From Herbaspirillum sp. 3R11 (GTDB lineage: Bacteria > Pseudomonadota > Gammaproteobacteria > Burkholderiales > Burkholderiaceae_D), in assembly GCF_004563925.1 (NCBI RefSeq), contig NZ_SPNJ01000005.1, positions 124,001 to 188,000 of the forward strand: a stretch of 64,000 bases of DNA, in the 5' to 3' direction. The stretch's first letter is position 1. The number at the start of each line of letters is the position of its first letter. This document shows positions 25,205 to 34,629 of the stretch, one piece after another. The notes under the pieces are model-generated. The model had not been told where the DNA came from. It saw nothing but the letters and a program-made list of their open reading frames with translations, and searched no databases. The translations under genes and the position numbers were made by a program.

Positions 25205-26226
25205 TTGACGGTTCCTTTTTGCCACGACAGCGCGCGGTCACGCACCTTGAAGAGCAGCGTGATCAGGCTGGAGCACAGGATCGCCATGACGATCAGTGCG
25301 GCGTACATGTTGCTGTAGGCGGCCCAGCCTTGCGACCATTGCAGGTACCAGCCGAGACCGGCCTTGACGCCCATCATTTCGGCCGTGACCAGCACCGAGA
25401 ACGCCGCGCCCAATCCCATGAACAGGCCGACGAACACTTGCGGCAGCGCCGCCGGGATCGCCACGCGCAGGATCAGGAACCATTCGGAAGCGCCCAGCGT
25501 GCGCGCCACGTCGTAGTAGCTCTTGTTGACCGAAGCCACGCCCGACCAGGTCAGCACCGCCACCGGGAAGGCTGTCGCCAAGGCGATCAGGAACACGGCC
25601 GCGGCATAGCTCGACGGCGCGAAGAAGAACGCCAGCGGCAGCAGCGCGGACGCCGGCACCGGACCGAGGAAGCGCAGCACCGGATGCACCCAGTAGCCGG
25701 CCACGCGCGACCAGCCTATCGTTGCCCCCACCAGGAAACCGACCAGGCCGCCGGCGGCGAAGCCGTGCACCAGCAGGCGCAGCGAGTAGGCGGTGCTGAT
25801 GCCGAGACGGCCCCAGTCTTCGGTATACACCTCGATCAGGCTTTGCGGCGGTGCGAAGAAGGGCGAAGGCAGCACGCCCAGCTTGGCGGTCAGGATTTCC
25901 CACACGCCCAGCAACAGCGGCGCCGCCACCAGCCATTGGCCGGCCGGACGCAGCAGATGGACGATGCGGTCGGCGCGGTCGCCGGCCAGCGTCAGCACCG
26001 CCAGCACCACGCCCACCGCGATGGTGGCGTAGCCGAATTCATCGGTGAAGGCCCAGTCGCTGAAGCCGACTTCCTTGTTGGGCCAGCGCAGCGTGATCGC
26101 GCCCAGCAGCAGCCAGGTGACGGCCGCCAGCAGGCCAGTGCGCCAGACGCCGACCGCGCGCACGCCGTCGAACAGACCGGCCTGGCCGGCCCTGAGCAGG
26201 ACATCGTTGGTCGTAGTGGTGGTCAT
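25198..26226 (-). CDS. ABC transporter permease, NitT/TauT type
   Basis: A 342-residue inner-membrane permease. The C-terminal 230 residues form the usual SsuC/TauC permease, with the EAA-type loop VARTLGASEWFLILRVAIPAA. About 100 extra N-terminal residues carry two more hydrophobic helices (around 29-46 and 67-80), making it longer than typical SsuC. Encoded between the binding protein and the ATPase, with a seven-base overlap to the latter. Confidence 0.9.
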   Translation of the reverse strand: MTTTTTNDVLLRAGQAGLFDGVRAVGVWRTGLLAAVTWLLLGAITLRWPNKEVGFSDWAFTDEFGYATIAVGVVLAVLTLAGDRADRIVHLLRPAGQWLVAAPLLLGVWEILTAKLGVLPSPFFAPPQSLIEVYTEDWGRLGISTAYSLRLLVHGFAAGGLVGFLVGATIGWSRVAGYWVHPVLRFLGPVPASALLPLAFFFAPSSYAAAVFLIALATAFPVAVLTWSGVASVNKSYYDVARTLGASEWFLILRVAIPAALPQVFVGLFMGLGAAFSVLVTAEMMGVKAGLGWYLQWSQGWAAYSNMYAALIVMAILCSSLITLLFKVRDRALSWQKGTVKW

Positions 26227-26262
26227 GGTGATCTCCGGTAAGGGGAACGACGATGGATCAGA

Positions 26263-27300
26263 TCAGCCGAGCACGTCGAGCGTGACGTGATTGGCCAGGC
26301 GCACCGGATCGGTGGACTTCTTGAGCACGCCGGCGGTGTGGAAATCGCGTGCGAAGTATTCCACTTCATCGCGCAGCGACTTGCCGGTCGGATGATGGTG
26401 ATAGGTCAGGCTGCTCAGCAGCGCGCGCAGGTCTTCGACCGGCACCTTGGGCGAATACTTGGCGTAGATCTTGGCGGCTTCGTTGGGATTCTCGGCGACA
26501 TATTCCGAGGCCTGCACGATCGACCGCACCACGGCCGCTGCCGCCGGCTTGTCGTTGCGCACCAGATCACCGCGCGCGCCCAGGATGCAGCAGATCTTGT
26601 CCTTGTATTCGCCGACGGCGCTGTTGCCGATTTCGGTGAAGATGCCCTTGTTGCGCTTCTCGATCAGGAAGATGTTCGGGTCGCCGTCGGCAATCGCCTG
26701 GATCTCGCCTTTCTTGACGGCGACGTCGAGCAGGTCGGCCGGATAGACGCGCCATTCGACGTCCTTCTCGACGTTGAAACCTTTCTTGGCCAGATGGATG
26801 GCGAAGAAGTTCTTGGCCGGGCTGTTCTGGTCGGACACGCCGATGATCTTGCCCTTGAGGCTGTTGATGTCCTTCACGCCGGCCTGGTTGGCGCCGACCA
26901 GGCGCAAGCAGCCGCCGTGCGCGCTGCCGATGATCTTGACGTCGAAGCCGGCTTCCAGCGGCTTGAGCCAGCGGTGGATCAGGCCGACGCCGACGTCGGC
27001 CTTGCCGGTCGCCAGTGCTTCCAGCAACTGATCGGTGGAGCCGCCCCAGTTCAACAGCTCGACGTCGAGACCGTTCTTTTCGAAGTAGCCGCGCTCCTGC
27101 GCCACCACCACCGGCGAAAGGCAGAACGAGATCGCGCTCCAGGCGAAGGTCAGCTTGCGCGGCGGCGCCGACCAGGCATTGGGTGCGACGATGGCGGCGC
27201 CCGCGCCGACGACAGCTGCAGCCGCCCCCGCGCGCAGCACGTCGCGACGCGACCAGGATGGAACGGAGAGGACATCTTGCGAGAGACTATTTTTCTTCAT
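26263..27300 (-). CDS. ABC substrate-binding protein with Tat signal (NMT1/THI5-like)
   Basis: A 345-residue binding protein of the NitT/TauT/SsuA class. The N-terminus carries a twin-arginine signal (SRRDVLRAG near residue 17, then a weakly hydrophobic Ala-rich stretch), implying export after folding. Binding-domain features include YFEKNGLDVELLNWGGSTDQ, then LATGKADVGVG. Start at 27300 has GGAG upstream. First gene of the operon binding protein-permease-ATPase-cytochrome. Homologues bind sulfonates, nitrate or pyrimidines; which applies here cannot be read. Confidence 0.9.
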   Translation of the reverse strand: MKKNSLSQDVLSVPSWSRRDVLRAGAAAAVVGAGAAIVAPNAWSAPPRKLTFAWSAISFCLSPVVVAQERGYFEKNGLDVELLNWGGSTDQLLEALATGKADVGVGLIHRWLKPLEAGFDVKIIGSAHGGCLRLVGANQAGVKDINSLKGKIIGVSDQNSPAKNFFAIHLAKKGFNVEKDVEWRVYPADLLDVAVKKGEIQAIADGDPNIFLIEKRNKGIFTEIGNSAVGEYKDKICCILGARGDLVRNDKPAAAAVVRSIVQASEYVAENPNEAAKIYAKYSPKVPVEDLRALLSSLTYHHHPTGKSLRDEVEYFARDFHTAGVLKKSTDPVRLANHVTLDVLG

Positions 27301-27651
27301 TGTTGGGACTCCACTGGGTTGACCGGAGCGGGCTGCGCGAGGACGCGACAAAGACATGGCGCTGACGAGCCGCTGACAAAACAGGCAAATACTAATGAGG
27401 ACGGGCGGTGCGCCCAAAGAATAAGAATGCGTTTATTTATGCGTCGGGCGCTTGATGTGACGCTGATCGGGCAGGGTGGATGCAGGCTTGACGAGCGCTG
27501 TTGGATTCGTTGCTGGATATGTCGCTATCGCAGACGCGGAGCGCCTTGCGCGCGCATATGAATATGCGGAATGCTTCGTTGTCGCGGGCAAATAGCGGAT
27601 GGAGACTTATGCCCTGCATCCGCATTTGATACTTTATAGAAAGGGACCATC

Positions 27652-28221
27652 ATGACCACGCTCAACCATTACCTCTCCGAAAAACGCAGCGCCGTGCTGG
27701 CGCGCGAAGCGCTCATCGACGCCGGCAAGGCCGCGCCCGTTGCGCTGCAAGCTACGGTCAGCGCCGAAGGCCGCAGCGGCGTGCGCCGCATCCGCATCCG
27801 CGACCATCAGGTGATCAGCGACAGCCCGCCGGATTTCGCCGGCTACAACCTCGGGCCTAGCTCTCCCGAGTTGCAACTGGGGGTGCTGGGTTCCTGCGTG
27901 ACGCACATCTTCCTGATCCAGGCGGCGCATCGCCAGGTGCCGGTGGAATCGCTGGAAGTGGAAGTGAGCGGCAAGATCGATCCGCGTGGCGGCCGCCCAG
28001 GTTACGAAGACATCCCGATCTATCCGCACGACATCGGCTACACCGTGCATCTGGTGTCGCCGGCGGCGAAGGAAGACGTGGACGCCTTGTTCGAGGCGGT
28101 GGAAAAGACCTGCCCGATTCTCAACCTGCTCAAGAATCCGCAGCAGATTCGCGCGGAGATCCGTCACACGCGTAGCGTTGCCGCTGCGGACATTGAGCGG
28201 ACTGAGCAGGCAATTTCCTGA
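27652..28221 (+). CDS. OsmC-family protein
   Basis: A 189-residue OsmC/Ohr-fold protein. The two redox cysteines expected for this family are present at Cys82 (LGSCVTHIFLIQAA) and Cys154 (EKTCPILNLL). Classic OsmC/Ohr members reduce organic hydroperoxides, but this subgroup is divergent and may act on other thiols. Divergent from the Tat-exported binding protein gene, so association with that transporter is possible. Confidence 0.85.
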   Translation: MTTLNHYLSEKRSAVLAREALIDAGKAAPVALQATVSAEGRSGVRRIRIRDHQVISDSPPDFAGYNLGPSSPELQLGVLGSCVTHIFLIQAAHRQVPVESLEVEVSGKIDPRGGRPGYEDIPIYPHDIGYTVHLVSPAAKEDVDALFEAVEKTCPILNLLKNPQQIRAEIRHTRSVAAADIERTEQAIS

Positions 28222-28292
28222 TCGTCCTGATCAATTGCGGGACCGGCGACCGTGTTGCGTCGCCGTGATCCCGGTCTACAAAAAACCTGGTG

Positions 28293-29204
28293 CTAATGCT
28301 TGACCGGTTCGGCATTGAAGCCGATCTTGCCGAGGAACTCCGACACGATCGGCGACCAGATTTCCACGCCGTTGGAGAACAGCGTGTGGCCGTTCTTGGC
28401 GAAGGGCGGCAGCAGATGGTATTCGGCGGTGCCGCCGGCCTTCACGAAAGCGGCATGCCAGGCCTTGCTGTGGGCCGGGTTGAAGTACTGGTCGTTCTCG
28501 GTATAGATCCACAGCATCGGCGCCTTGGCGGTCTTGCCGAAGTGGACGTACATGTCTTCCAGCCGGTTGCCCTGGCAGGGAATGCCGGGGTGCGAGGCCG
28601 GGTCTCCGCCGGAGCCGCCGGCGAAGTTGATGGCGCCGATCAGCCCGGCGGGATGGCGCGCGGTGGCGGCCACGGTTGAATAGCCGCCGACCGACTGGCC
28701 GACGAACAGTACGCGCGCAGGATCGACGTAGGGCTGTTCCTTGGCGTATTTCAGTACGGCCAGGATTTGCGTGGTTGCGGCTTCGGCCATCGGTGCGTAG
28801 TCCTTGTTGTTGCAGCCGCCGCTGTATTCCGGATCGAAGTCGGTGCCTTGCTGGCCGTAACCGATGCGGGTCGGTACAAACACCGCGAAGCCGCGTTCGG
28901 TGAAGTAGCGCACCTGTTTGGTGTAGCGGAAGCGCGGCGGATCGGAGCGGTTGGTCGGGCTGCGGCCGTGGTTGAGGATGAGGATGGGGAAGGGGCCGTC
29001 ACCGTCGGGTTTGAATTGCGTCACGACGACCTTGCCGGCTTCTTCGCGGCCGTGGAAATCCTTGACGCGCACATCGATCGTGACGACGGATTCGTGCAGG
29101 TCGTTGGCAAGTTGCTGGGCATGTGCAGTCGTGACGGCAGCAGTTGCGGCAAGGCTCAGACAAAGCAGAAGGCAGGGCAGAAGGCGGCGCAGGTGGTGAT
29201 GCAT
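28293..29204 (-). CDS. Secreted alpha/beta hydrolase (dienelactone hydrolase-like)
   Basis: A 303-residue alpha/beta hydrolase with a signal peptide ending AVTTAHA-QQ. The nucleophile elbow is GQSVGGYS, the oxyanion region is ILNHGRSPTNRSDPPRF, and the catalytic His probably lies in FAKNGHTLF. The start at 29204 has AAGGGA at good spacing; an upstream in-frame extension is Cys/Gln-rich and unlikely. It is exported, so it may process an ester outside the cytoplasm. Substrate unknown. Confidence 0.85.
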   Translation of the reverse strand: MHHHLRRLLPCLLLCLSLAATAAVTTAHAQQLANDLHESVVTIDVRVKDFHGREEAGKVVVTQFKPDGDGPFPILILNHGRSPTNRSDPPRFRYTKQVRYFTERGFAVFVPTRIGYGQQGTDFDPEYSGGCNNKDYAPMAEAATTQILAVLKYAKEQPYVDPARVLFVGQSVGGYSTVAATARHPAGLIGAINFAGGSGGDPASHPGIPCQGNRLEDMYVHFGKTAKAPMLWIYTENDQYFNPAHSKAWHAAFVKAGGTAEYHLLPPFAKNGHTLFSNGVEIWSPIVSEFLGKIGFNAEPVKH

Positions 29205-29483
29205 GAATGGTCCCTTGTTGTTCTGATGATGGCGGAGTCGGACGATTATCTGTGAATCAGCTGGCGCGCGCGCGGGAATCTGCACCTTGCCGCAGCAAGT
29301 TTTTACGTTCTGTTGTGTGTGTGCCAATCAGTCTTTCAACATGCTGACAAATCCCCTGAAAAGCCCATTCTGCTGCGAATGTCGCCATGCTAGAATCCAT
29401 CGCGCACCATGCCTCGGTACTGCAAGTGATTTGGAAATCCCCCTCGATTTTTAATAGCCAGCTTCAATGACCCGGAGAGCGTC

Positions 29484-29954
29484 ATGCCTACCATCAATTT
29501 CATCGTCAACGGCACGGCCCGTTCCGTTGATGTCCGCGATCCCGACCAACCCCTGCTCTACGCGCTGCGCAACAGCATCGGCCTGACCGGCCCCAAGTTC
29601 GGTTGCGGTCTGGGTCAATGCGGCGCCTGTACCGTGCTGCTCGACCAGACGCCCCTGCGCAGTTGCGTGACGCCGTTGTCGGCGGTGGCCGGCAAATCCA
29701 TCACCACCATCGAAGGACTCGGTACGCCCGACAAACCGCATCCGGTGCAGGCTGCCTTCATCGCCGAGCAGGCGGCGCAATGCGGCTACTGCGCCAACGG
29801 CATGGTGATGACCAGCGCCGCCTTGCTGGCATCCAATCCAAAACCGAGTGAAGCTGAAATCAAGGATGCGCTGTCGGCCAATCTGTGCCGCTGCGGCACC
29901 CACGTGCGCATCCTGCGTGCGGTGATGCGCGCTTCGGGGAGGACGCCGGCATGA
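29484..29954 (+). CDS. iorA: [2Fe-2S] subunit of xanthine-oxidase-family molybdenum oxidoreductase
   Basis: A 156-residue iron-sulfur subunit like isoquinoline 1-oxidoreductase alpha. The plant-ferredoxin-type cluster ligands are Cys41, 46, 49 and 61, and the second cluster is held by Cys100, 103, 135 and 137 in the helical domain. It transfers electrons from the molybdopterin subunit, whose gene overlaps its stop by ATGA. No FAD subunit is encoded, as is usual for the IorAB type. Confidence 0.93.
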   Translation: MPTINFIVNGTARSVDVRDPDQPLLYALRNSIGLTGPKFGCGLGQCGACTVLLDQTPLRSCVTPLSAVAGKSITTIEGLGTPDKPHPVQAAFIAEQAAQCGYCANGMVMTSAALLASNPKPSEAEIKDALSANLCRCGTHVRILRAVMRASGRTPA

Positions 29955-32212
29955 ACGCTCCTTTCGCTTCCTTTGATATGCAGATGAGCCGGCGCCAGTT
30001 GCTCAAGGCCGGCGGCGCGCTGGTGGTGACGCTGCTTGCTCCCGTGACGGTGCTGGCTACCGAACAAGTCTTGCGCGACAAGGCCGGGAATGCACAGGCG
30101 CATGCGCTGCTCGACAAGACACTCGATGCCGGCGCCGTGGACGGCTACATCGCGATCCACCAAGACGGTACGGTGACCTTGTTCTCGGGCAAGGTCGATC
30201 TCGGGCAGGGGCTGCGCATTGCGATCCGGCAAATGGCGGCCGAAGAACTCGGCATCGGCGTCGACAAGATTGAAATGATCGAGGGCGACACTGCACTCAC
30301 ACCCGACCAGGGACCGACCGCCGGCAGCAGCGGCGTCATGCGCGGCGGTGTGCAGATCCGCCAGGCGGCGGCAACCGCGCGTGAGGCGTTGCTCGCGATG
30401 GCGGCGGCACGCTTGCAGAAACCGGCGTCCGATCTGATGGTGCAGGACGGCGTGGTGCGGCCGAAATCCGGAGGTGCAGGATTGAGCTTCGCCGAGCTGG
30501 TCGGCGGCAAGCGTTTCGATCTCAAGGTTGACGCCAAGGCGCCGCTCAACAATCCGCAACATTATCGCGTGGTCGGCAAGCCGCTGCTGCGTCCCGACGT
30601 GCCGGCCAAGGTGACCGGCACGCATACCTATGTCCATGACGTGAAGTTGCCCGGCATGCTGCATGGCCGTGTGATCCGTCCGGCTGCCGAGGGCGCGAAC
30701 ATCGTCTCGGTCGATCAATCGTCGATCAAGAAATTTCCAGGTGTGAAGGTGGTCCGGCTGGGCGATTTCCTTGCCGTCGCCGCGCCCGATGAATGGGACG
30801 CGATCCAGGCGGCCGCCGCACTTAAAGTGGTCTGGAGCGACAGCGACAAGCTGATGGGCCACGACAAGGTCGAACTATGGCTGCGCAGCGGTCCGTTCGA
30901 CGCCGAAGAAACGCTGGTGAAGAAGGGCGACGCGGTCGCCGCCTTGCAAGGCGCCGGCAACAAGATCAGCGCGAGTTATTACTGGCCGATACAGACGCAC
31001 GGCTCGATCGGCCCGTCGTGCGCGGTGGCCGACGTGGGTGCGAAGCAGGCGACCATTTACACCGCCTCGCAGGGCACCCATCGCTATCGTCCCGCCTACG
31101 CGCAGATGCTGGGCATGCCCAATGAAGCGGTGCGCCTGATCTACGTCGACGGCGCCGGCTGCTACGGCATGAATGGCCACGACGACGCCGCCGCCGATGC
31201 GGCGCTGATGTCGAAGACGCTGGGAAAGCCGGTGCGCGTGCAGTGGTCGCGCCAGGATGAACACGGCTTCGATCCGAAAGGGCCGCCGCAGGCGCTGACG
31301 CTGGAAGGCGCGCTGAACGCCGACAAGTCGATCGCCGCGTGGCGCACCGAGATGTGGCTGCCGCGCGCCACCGCCAGCTTGCCGACGGTGCCCTTGCTGG
31401 CGCCGCAGACGGCGGGCATGCCGCAGCCGAAGGGGATTTCCACCGGACTGATTTCGCAGAACGGTGATCCGCCGTACGAGGTCGCCAACGTCGCGGTCGG
31501 GGTGCACTGGCACGACAGTGCGCCGCTGCGTCCGGCCAATATTCGCGCGCCCGGCAAGATCGCCAACATCTATGCGGTGGAATGCTTCACCGACGAACTG
31601 GCGGCGCGGGCGGGCATGGATCCGCTGGCGTTCCGCCTGCAATCGCTCAAGGATGCGCGCGGTGCGGAAGTGCTGAAACGCACGGCGGCGCTGTTCGGCT
31701 GGCAAGTGCGTGCCGCCAGCGCAGGCGTCGGCAACAAGACGAACAAGCGCGGGCGCGGCATCGCCTATTCGCATTACAAACACAACGAAACCTACGTCGC
31801 CATGGCGATGGAAGTTGAGGTCGACCGCGCCAGCGGCGAGATCCGCGTGCTGCGCGTGGCCTGTGCTCACGATTGCGGACTGATCATCAATCCCGACGGC
31901 CTGCGCGCGCAGATCGAGGGCAGCATCCTGCAAACCATTTCACGCAGCCTGTATGAAGAGATTCGTTTCGACACGCGCCGGGTGCAGAACGTCGACTGGG
32001 CCAGCTATCCCATCCTGGCGTTCCCGGCGGTGCCGGAGTTGCGCATCGAACTGATCGACCGACCCACCATGCCGCCGCTGGGCGGTGGGGAAGCGGCAGC
32101 CTCGCCGGTGACGGCGGCGTTGGCCAATGCGGTGTGGGACGCGGTCGGCATCCGCTTGCGCACGGTGCCGTTCACGCCGGAGCGGGTGAAGGCGGCATTG
32201 CAGAGGGTTTGA
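29951..32212 (+). CDS. iorB: Molybdopterin-binding subunit, isoquinoline/aldehyde oxidoreductase type
   Basis: A 753-residue catalytic subunit of the xanthine oxidase family. It starts with a Tat signal (SRRQLLKAGG then a hydrophobic stretch), so the complex is probably exported folded. MoCo-binding blocks include IFSGKVDLGQGL-like residues near 65, GPTAGSSGVMRGG, and the conserved active-site Glu in PLGGGEAAASP near residue 717. Four-base overlap with the Fe-S subunit. No cytochrome subunit or XdhC-type maturation gene is adjacent. The substrate (N-heterocycle or aldehyde) is unknown. Confidence 0.92.
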   Translation: MNAPFASFDMQMSRRQLLKAGGALVVTLLAPVTVLATEQVLRDKAGNAQAHALLDKTLDAGAVDGYIAIHQDGTVTLFSGKVDLGQGLRIAIRQMAAEELGIGVDKIEMIEGDTALTPDQGPTAGSSGVMRGGVQIRQAAATAREALLAMAAARLQKPASDLMVQDGVVRPKSGGAGLSFAELVGGKRFDLKVDAKAPLNNPQHYRVVGKPLLRPDVPAKVTGTHTYVHDVKLPGMLHGRVIRPAAEGANIVSVDQSSIKKFPGVKVVRLGDFLAVAAPDEWDAIQAAAALKVVWSDSDKLMGHDKVELWLRSGPFDAEETLVKKGDAVAALQGAGNKISASYYWPIQTHGSIGPSCAVADVGAKQATIYTASQGTHRYRPAYAQMLGMPNEAVRLIYVDGAGCYGMNGHDDAAADAALMSKTLGKPVRVQWSRQDEHGFDPKGPPQALTLEGALNADKSIAAWRTEMWLPRATASLPTVPLLAPQTAGMPQPKGISTGLISQNGDPPYEVANVAVGVHWHDSAPLRPANIRAPGKIANIYAVECFTDELAARAGMDPLAFRLQSLKDARGAEVLKRTAALFGWQVRAASAGVGNKTNKRGRGIAYSHYKHNETYVAMAMEVEVDRASGEIRVLRVACAHDCGLIINPDGLRAQIEGSILQTISRSLYEEIRFDTRRVQNVDWASYPILAFPAVPELRIELIDRPTMPPLGGGEAAASPVTAALANAVWDAVGIRLRTVPFTPERVKAALQRV

Positions 32213-32302
32213 AAAACGGCAGTGGCGCTGCAGCGCTCGCGTTTGTGTTCTACACTGCGCGAGCTGTTTCCCAATAAAGTCCAACATCAAGGAGAACCAA
32301 GC

Positions 32303-32725
32303 ATGATCAACGTCAAAGCCAGTCGTATCATCCTCGCCCTGTTCGCAGTCCTGTCGTTCAGCAGCGCCGCCATCGCGCAAACCGTCAGCGTCGACCTCAA
32401 GGGCGCCAGCGAAGTCCCTGCCAACAATTCCACCGCCAGCGGCACCGGTAGCATCAGCGTCGCCGCCGACAAGAGCGTGAGCGGCAAGATCACTACGACC
32501 GGCATCGAAGGCAAGATGGCGCACATTCATACCGGCGTTGCCGGCGCCAATGGTCCGGTGCTGGTCGGCTTGACCAAGGACGGCGACAACGGCTGGACCG
32601 TTCCTGCCGGCGCCAAATTCACCGACGAGCAATATGCCGCCTACATGGCCGGCGGACTGTACGTCAACGTCCACACTGCTGCACATCCGGGCGGTGAAAT
32701 CCGCGGTCAGCTGCTGCCGAAATAA
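32303..32725 (+). CDS. CHRD domain secreted protein
   Basis: A 140-residue protein: signal peptide (cleaved near SAAIA-QTV) plus one CHRD domain, named after chordin. The typical pieces are VDLKGASEVPANNSTASGTG, the HIHTG motif and a terminal NVHTAAHPGGEIRGQL. AAGGAGAA precedes the start. Function in bacteria is unknown; likely periplasmic or surface. Monocistronic, with its own terminator. Confidence 0.9.
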   Translation: MINVKASRIILALFAVLSFSSAAIAQTVSVDLKGASEVPANNSTASGTGSISVAADKSVSGKITTTGIEGKMAHIHTGVAGANGPVLVGLTKDGDNGWTVPAGAKFTDEQYAAYMAGGLYVNVHTAAHPGGEIRGQLLPK

Positions 32726-32766
32726 GGCGCCGCAGATTGCGAGCCGGATTTCTCTCCGGCGTCAGA

Positions 32767-32794
32767 AGCCATCCTTTCGCGAGGGTGGCTTTTT
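32767..32794 (+). terminator. Terminator of the CHRD gene
   Basis: GCCATCC/GGGTGGC stem with a small loop, followed by a run of six T, about 40 bp after the stop. Confidence 0.8.
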
Positions 32795-33214
32795 TGTGGG
32801 CGTACGGTTTGTCCGGTGAGAGGATGGTCGTACAACCTAGCTGGTTTTGTTGCGTGAAAGGCAGTAATGGCGTAACAACGGGAGGGCCTGCGACCTTGAA
32901 ATTTGAATGATTTCAGTGCTTTTTTGGCGCATTCCTGTTTGGGGGATATCAATACTGTAGCGGTCTTTGGCGGTTTTCGAAGGCCGGGCAATAATTCCAT
33001 TGCCAAACCAAAAGCGTGTGTTTATACTGCATTTCATGTTGTATGATGACTGATAACAAATTTATCAAACAGCAATCCCATAATAAATACTGCCGCTGCC
33101 GCTTCGTCGGACAACGTCAAACATGAGCAGGAGACCGCGCTTTCGCCGCATTCCGGTTTATTGTCTTGTCGTCTCCGTAAAGGCCTGAGCGCAGTTCCGG
33201 TCAGGAGATAGTCC
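32795..33214 (+). promoter_or_regulatory. Upstream region of the galactarate/glucarate transporter gene
   Basis: A 420-bp stretch without a supported gene. AT-rich from about 32930; short ORFs on the minus strand here show no family resemblance or ribosome site. It holds the putative GntR site at 33036-33057 and presumably the promoter. Confidence 0.55.
33036..33057 (+). promoter_or_regulatory. Candidate FCD-GntR operator upstream of the aldarate transporter
   Basis: A 22-bp element with core TTGTATGATGACTGAT matches 20 of 22 positions of the element at 42090-42111 upstream of kdgD (opposite strand). Placed about 160 bp before the GTG start of the transporter. Confidence 0.7.
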
Positions 33215-34585
33215 GTGAGTGTCAATCAAGTCGGCGCCGCCATCAGTGCAAGCGCCAAGGAAAACATCAAGCCGACCCATGTCCGCTATCTGATTCTGTT
33301 CATGTTGTTCATCGTGACGACGGTCAACTACGCCGACCGCGCCACGCTGTCGATTGCCGGCACCTCGATGAAGTCCGAACTCGGTCTTGATCCGGTGATG
33401 ATGGGCTACATCTTCTCGGCGTTCAGCTGGGCCTACGTGCTGGCGCAATTGCCGGGCGGCTGGCTGCTGGACCGTTTCGGCTCCAAGAAAATTTATGCGC
33501 TGAGCATTTTCCTGTGGTCTTTCTTCACGCTGCTGCAAGGCGGCGTCACCTGGTTCGGCACGGCCGCTGCGGTGGTGTTGCTGTTCCTGCTGCGCTTCAT
33601 GGTTGGCCTGGCGGAAGCGCCGTCGTTCCCGGCCAACGGCCGCATCGTGGCGTCGTGGTTCCCGACGGCGGAGCGCGGTACGGCATCGGCCATCTTCAAC
33701 TCGGCGCAGTATTTCGCGGCAGTCTTGTTCACGCCGCTGATGGGCTGGATCACGCACGTCTACGGCTGGCACCATGTGTTCACGGTGATGGGCGCGGTCG
33801 GCGTTGTGCTGACCTTCATCTGGATCAAGATCATCCATAGCCCCAAGGATCATCCGATGATCAACCAGGCCGAGCTGCAGCACATCGAGCAGGGCGGCGG
33901 GCTGGTGGACATGGACCAGGCCAAACCGAAATCCGCCGCAGGCACTGACGCGGGCAAGGCCAAGTGGGGCTACATCAAGCAACTGCTGAGCAACCGCATG
34001 CTGCTGGGTGTGTACATCGGCCAATACTGCATCAACACGATCACCTATTTCTTCCTGACCTGGTTCCCGGTGTACCTGGTGCAGGAGCGTGGCATGTCGA
34101 TCCTGAAGGCAGGTTTCGTGGCGTCGATTCCGGCGGTGTGCGGCTTCATCGGCGGCGTCGTCGGCGGCCTGATTTCGGATCGCCTCATCAAGCGCGGCCA
34201 TAGCGTCACCATGTCGCGCAAGATTCCTATCGTCGGCGGCATGCTGCTGTCGACCACGATGATCCTGTGCAACTACGTCGATGCGCAGTGGATGGTGGTG
34301 GGCATCATGGCCGTGGCCTTCTTCGGCAAGGGTGTCGGCGCGCTCGGCTGGGCCGTGGTGGCCGATACCGCACCGAAGGAAATCGTCGGCTTGTCGGGCG
34401 GCCTGTTCAACACCTTCGGCAATATTGCCGGCATCACCACGCCGATTGTGATCGGCTATATCCTGAAGGAAACCGGTTCGTTCAGCGGCGCACTTATTTT
34501 CGTCGGCGCCAATGCGCTGGTGACGGTGATCAGCTATCTGGTCATCGTCAAGGAAATCAAGCGCGTCGAACTGAAGCCGCTTTGA
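33215..34585 (+). CDS. gudP: MFS galactarate/glucarate transporter
   Basis: A 456-residue MFS anion:cation symporter of the GudP/GarP/ExuT group. The early helix pair VTTVNYADRATLSIAG and SWAYVLAQLPGGWLLDRFGS are characteristic, as is the long central loop. Start is GTG at 33215 with CAGGAGA upstream. It is followed after about 45 bp by garD, so uptake and first step are co-transcribed. Controlled in all likelihood by the FCD-GntR protein at 42209 through the element at 33036. Confidence 0.9.
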   Translation: MSVNQVGAAISASAKENIKPTHVRYLILFMLFIVTTVNYADRATLSIAGTSMKSELGLDPVMMGYIFSAFSWAYVLAQLPGGWLLDRFGSKKIYALSIFLWSFFTLLQGGVTWFGTAAAVVLLFLLRFMVGLAEAPSFPANGRIVASWFPTAERGTASAIFNSAQYFAAVLFTPLMGWITHVYGWHHVFTVMGAVGVVLTFIWIKIIHSPKDHPMINQAELQHIEQGGGLVDMDQAKPKSAAGTDAGKAKWGYIKQLLSNRMLLGVYIGQYCINTITYFFLTWFPVYLVQERGMSILKAGFVASIPAVCGFIGGVVGGLISDRLIKRGHSVTMSRKIPIVGGMLLSTTMILCNYVDAQWMVVGIMAVAFFGKGVGALGWAVVADTAPKEIVGLSGGLFNTFGNIAGITTPIVIGYILKETGSFSGALIFVGANALVTVISYLVIVKEIKRVELKPL

Positions 34586-34629
34586 TCTTGTAATAACCCG
34601 CAGAAAAATTGCAGCAGATGGGAATAGCC

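Noticed and set aside
32707-33037. Short minus-strand ORFs between CHRD and transporter genes
   Set aside because: No ribosome sites or recognisable domains; they cover the CHRD terminator and AT-rich promoter DNA.
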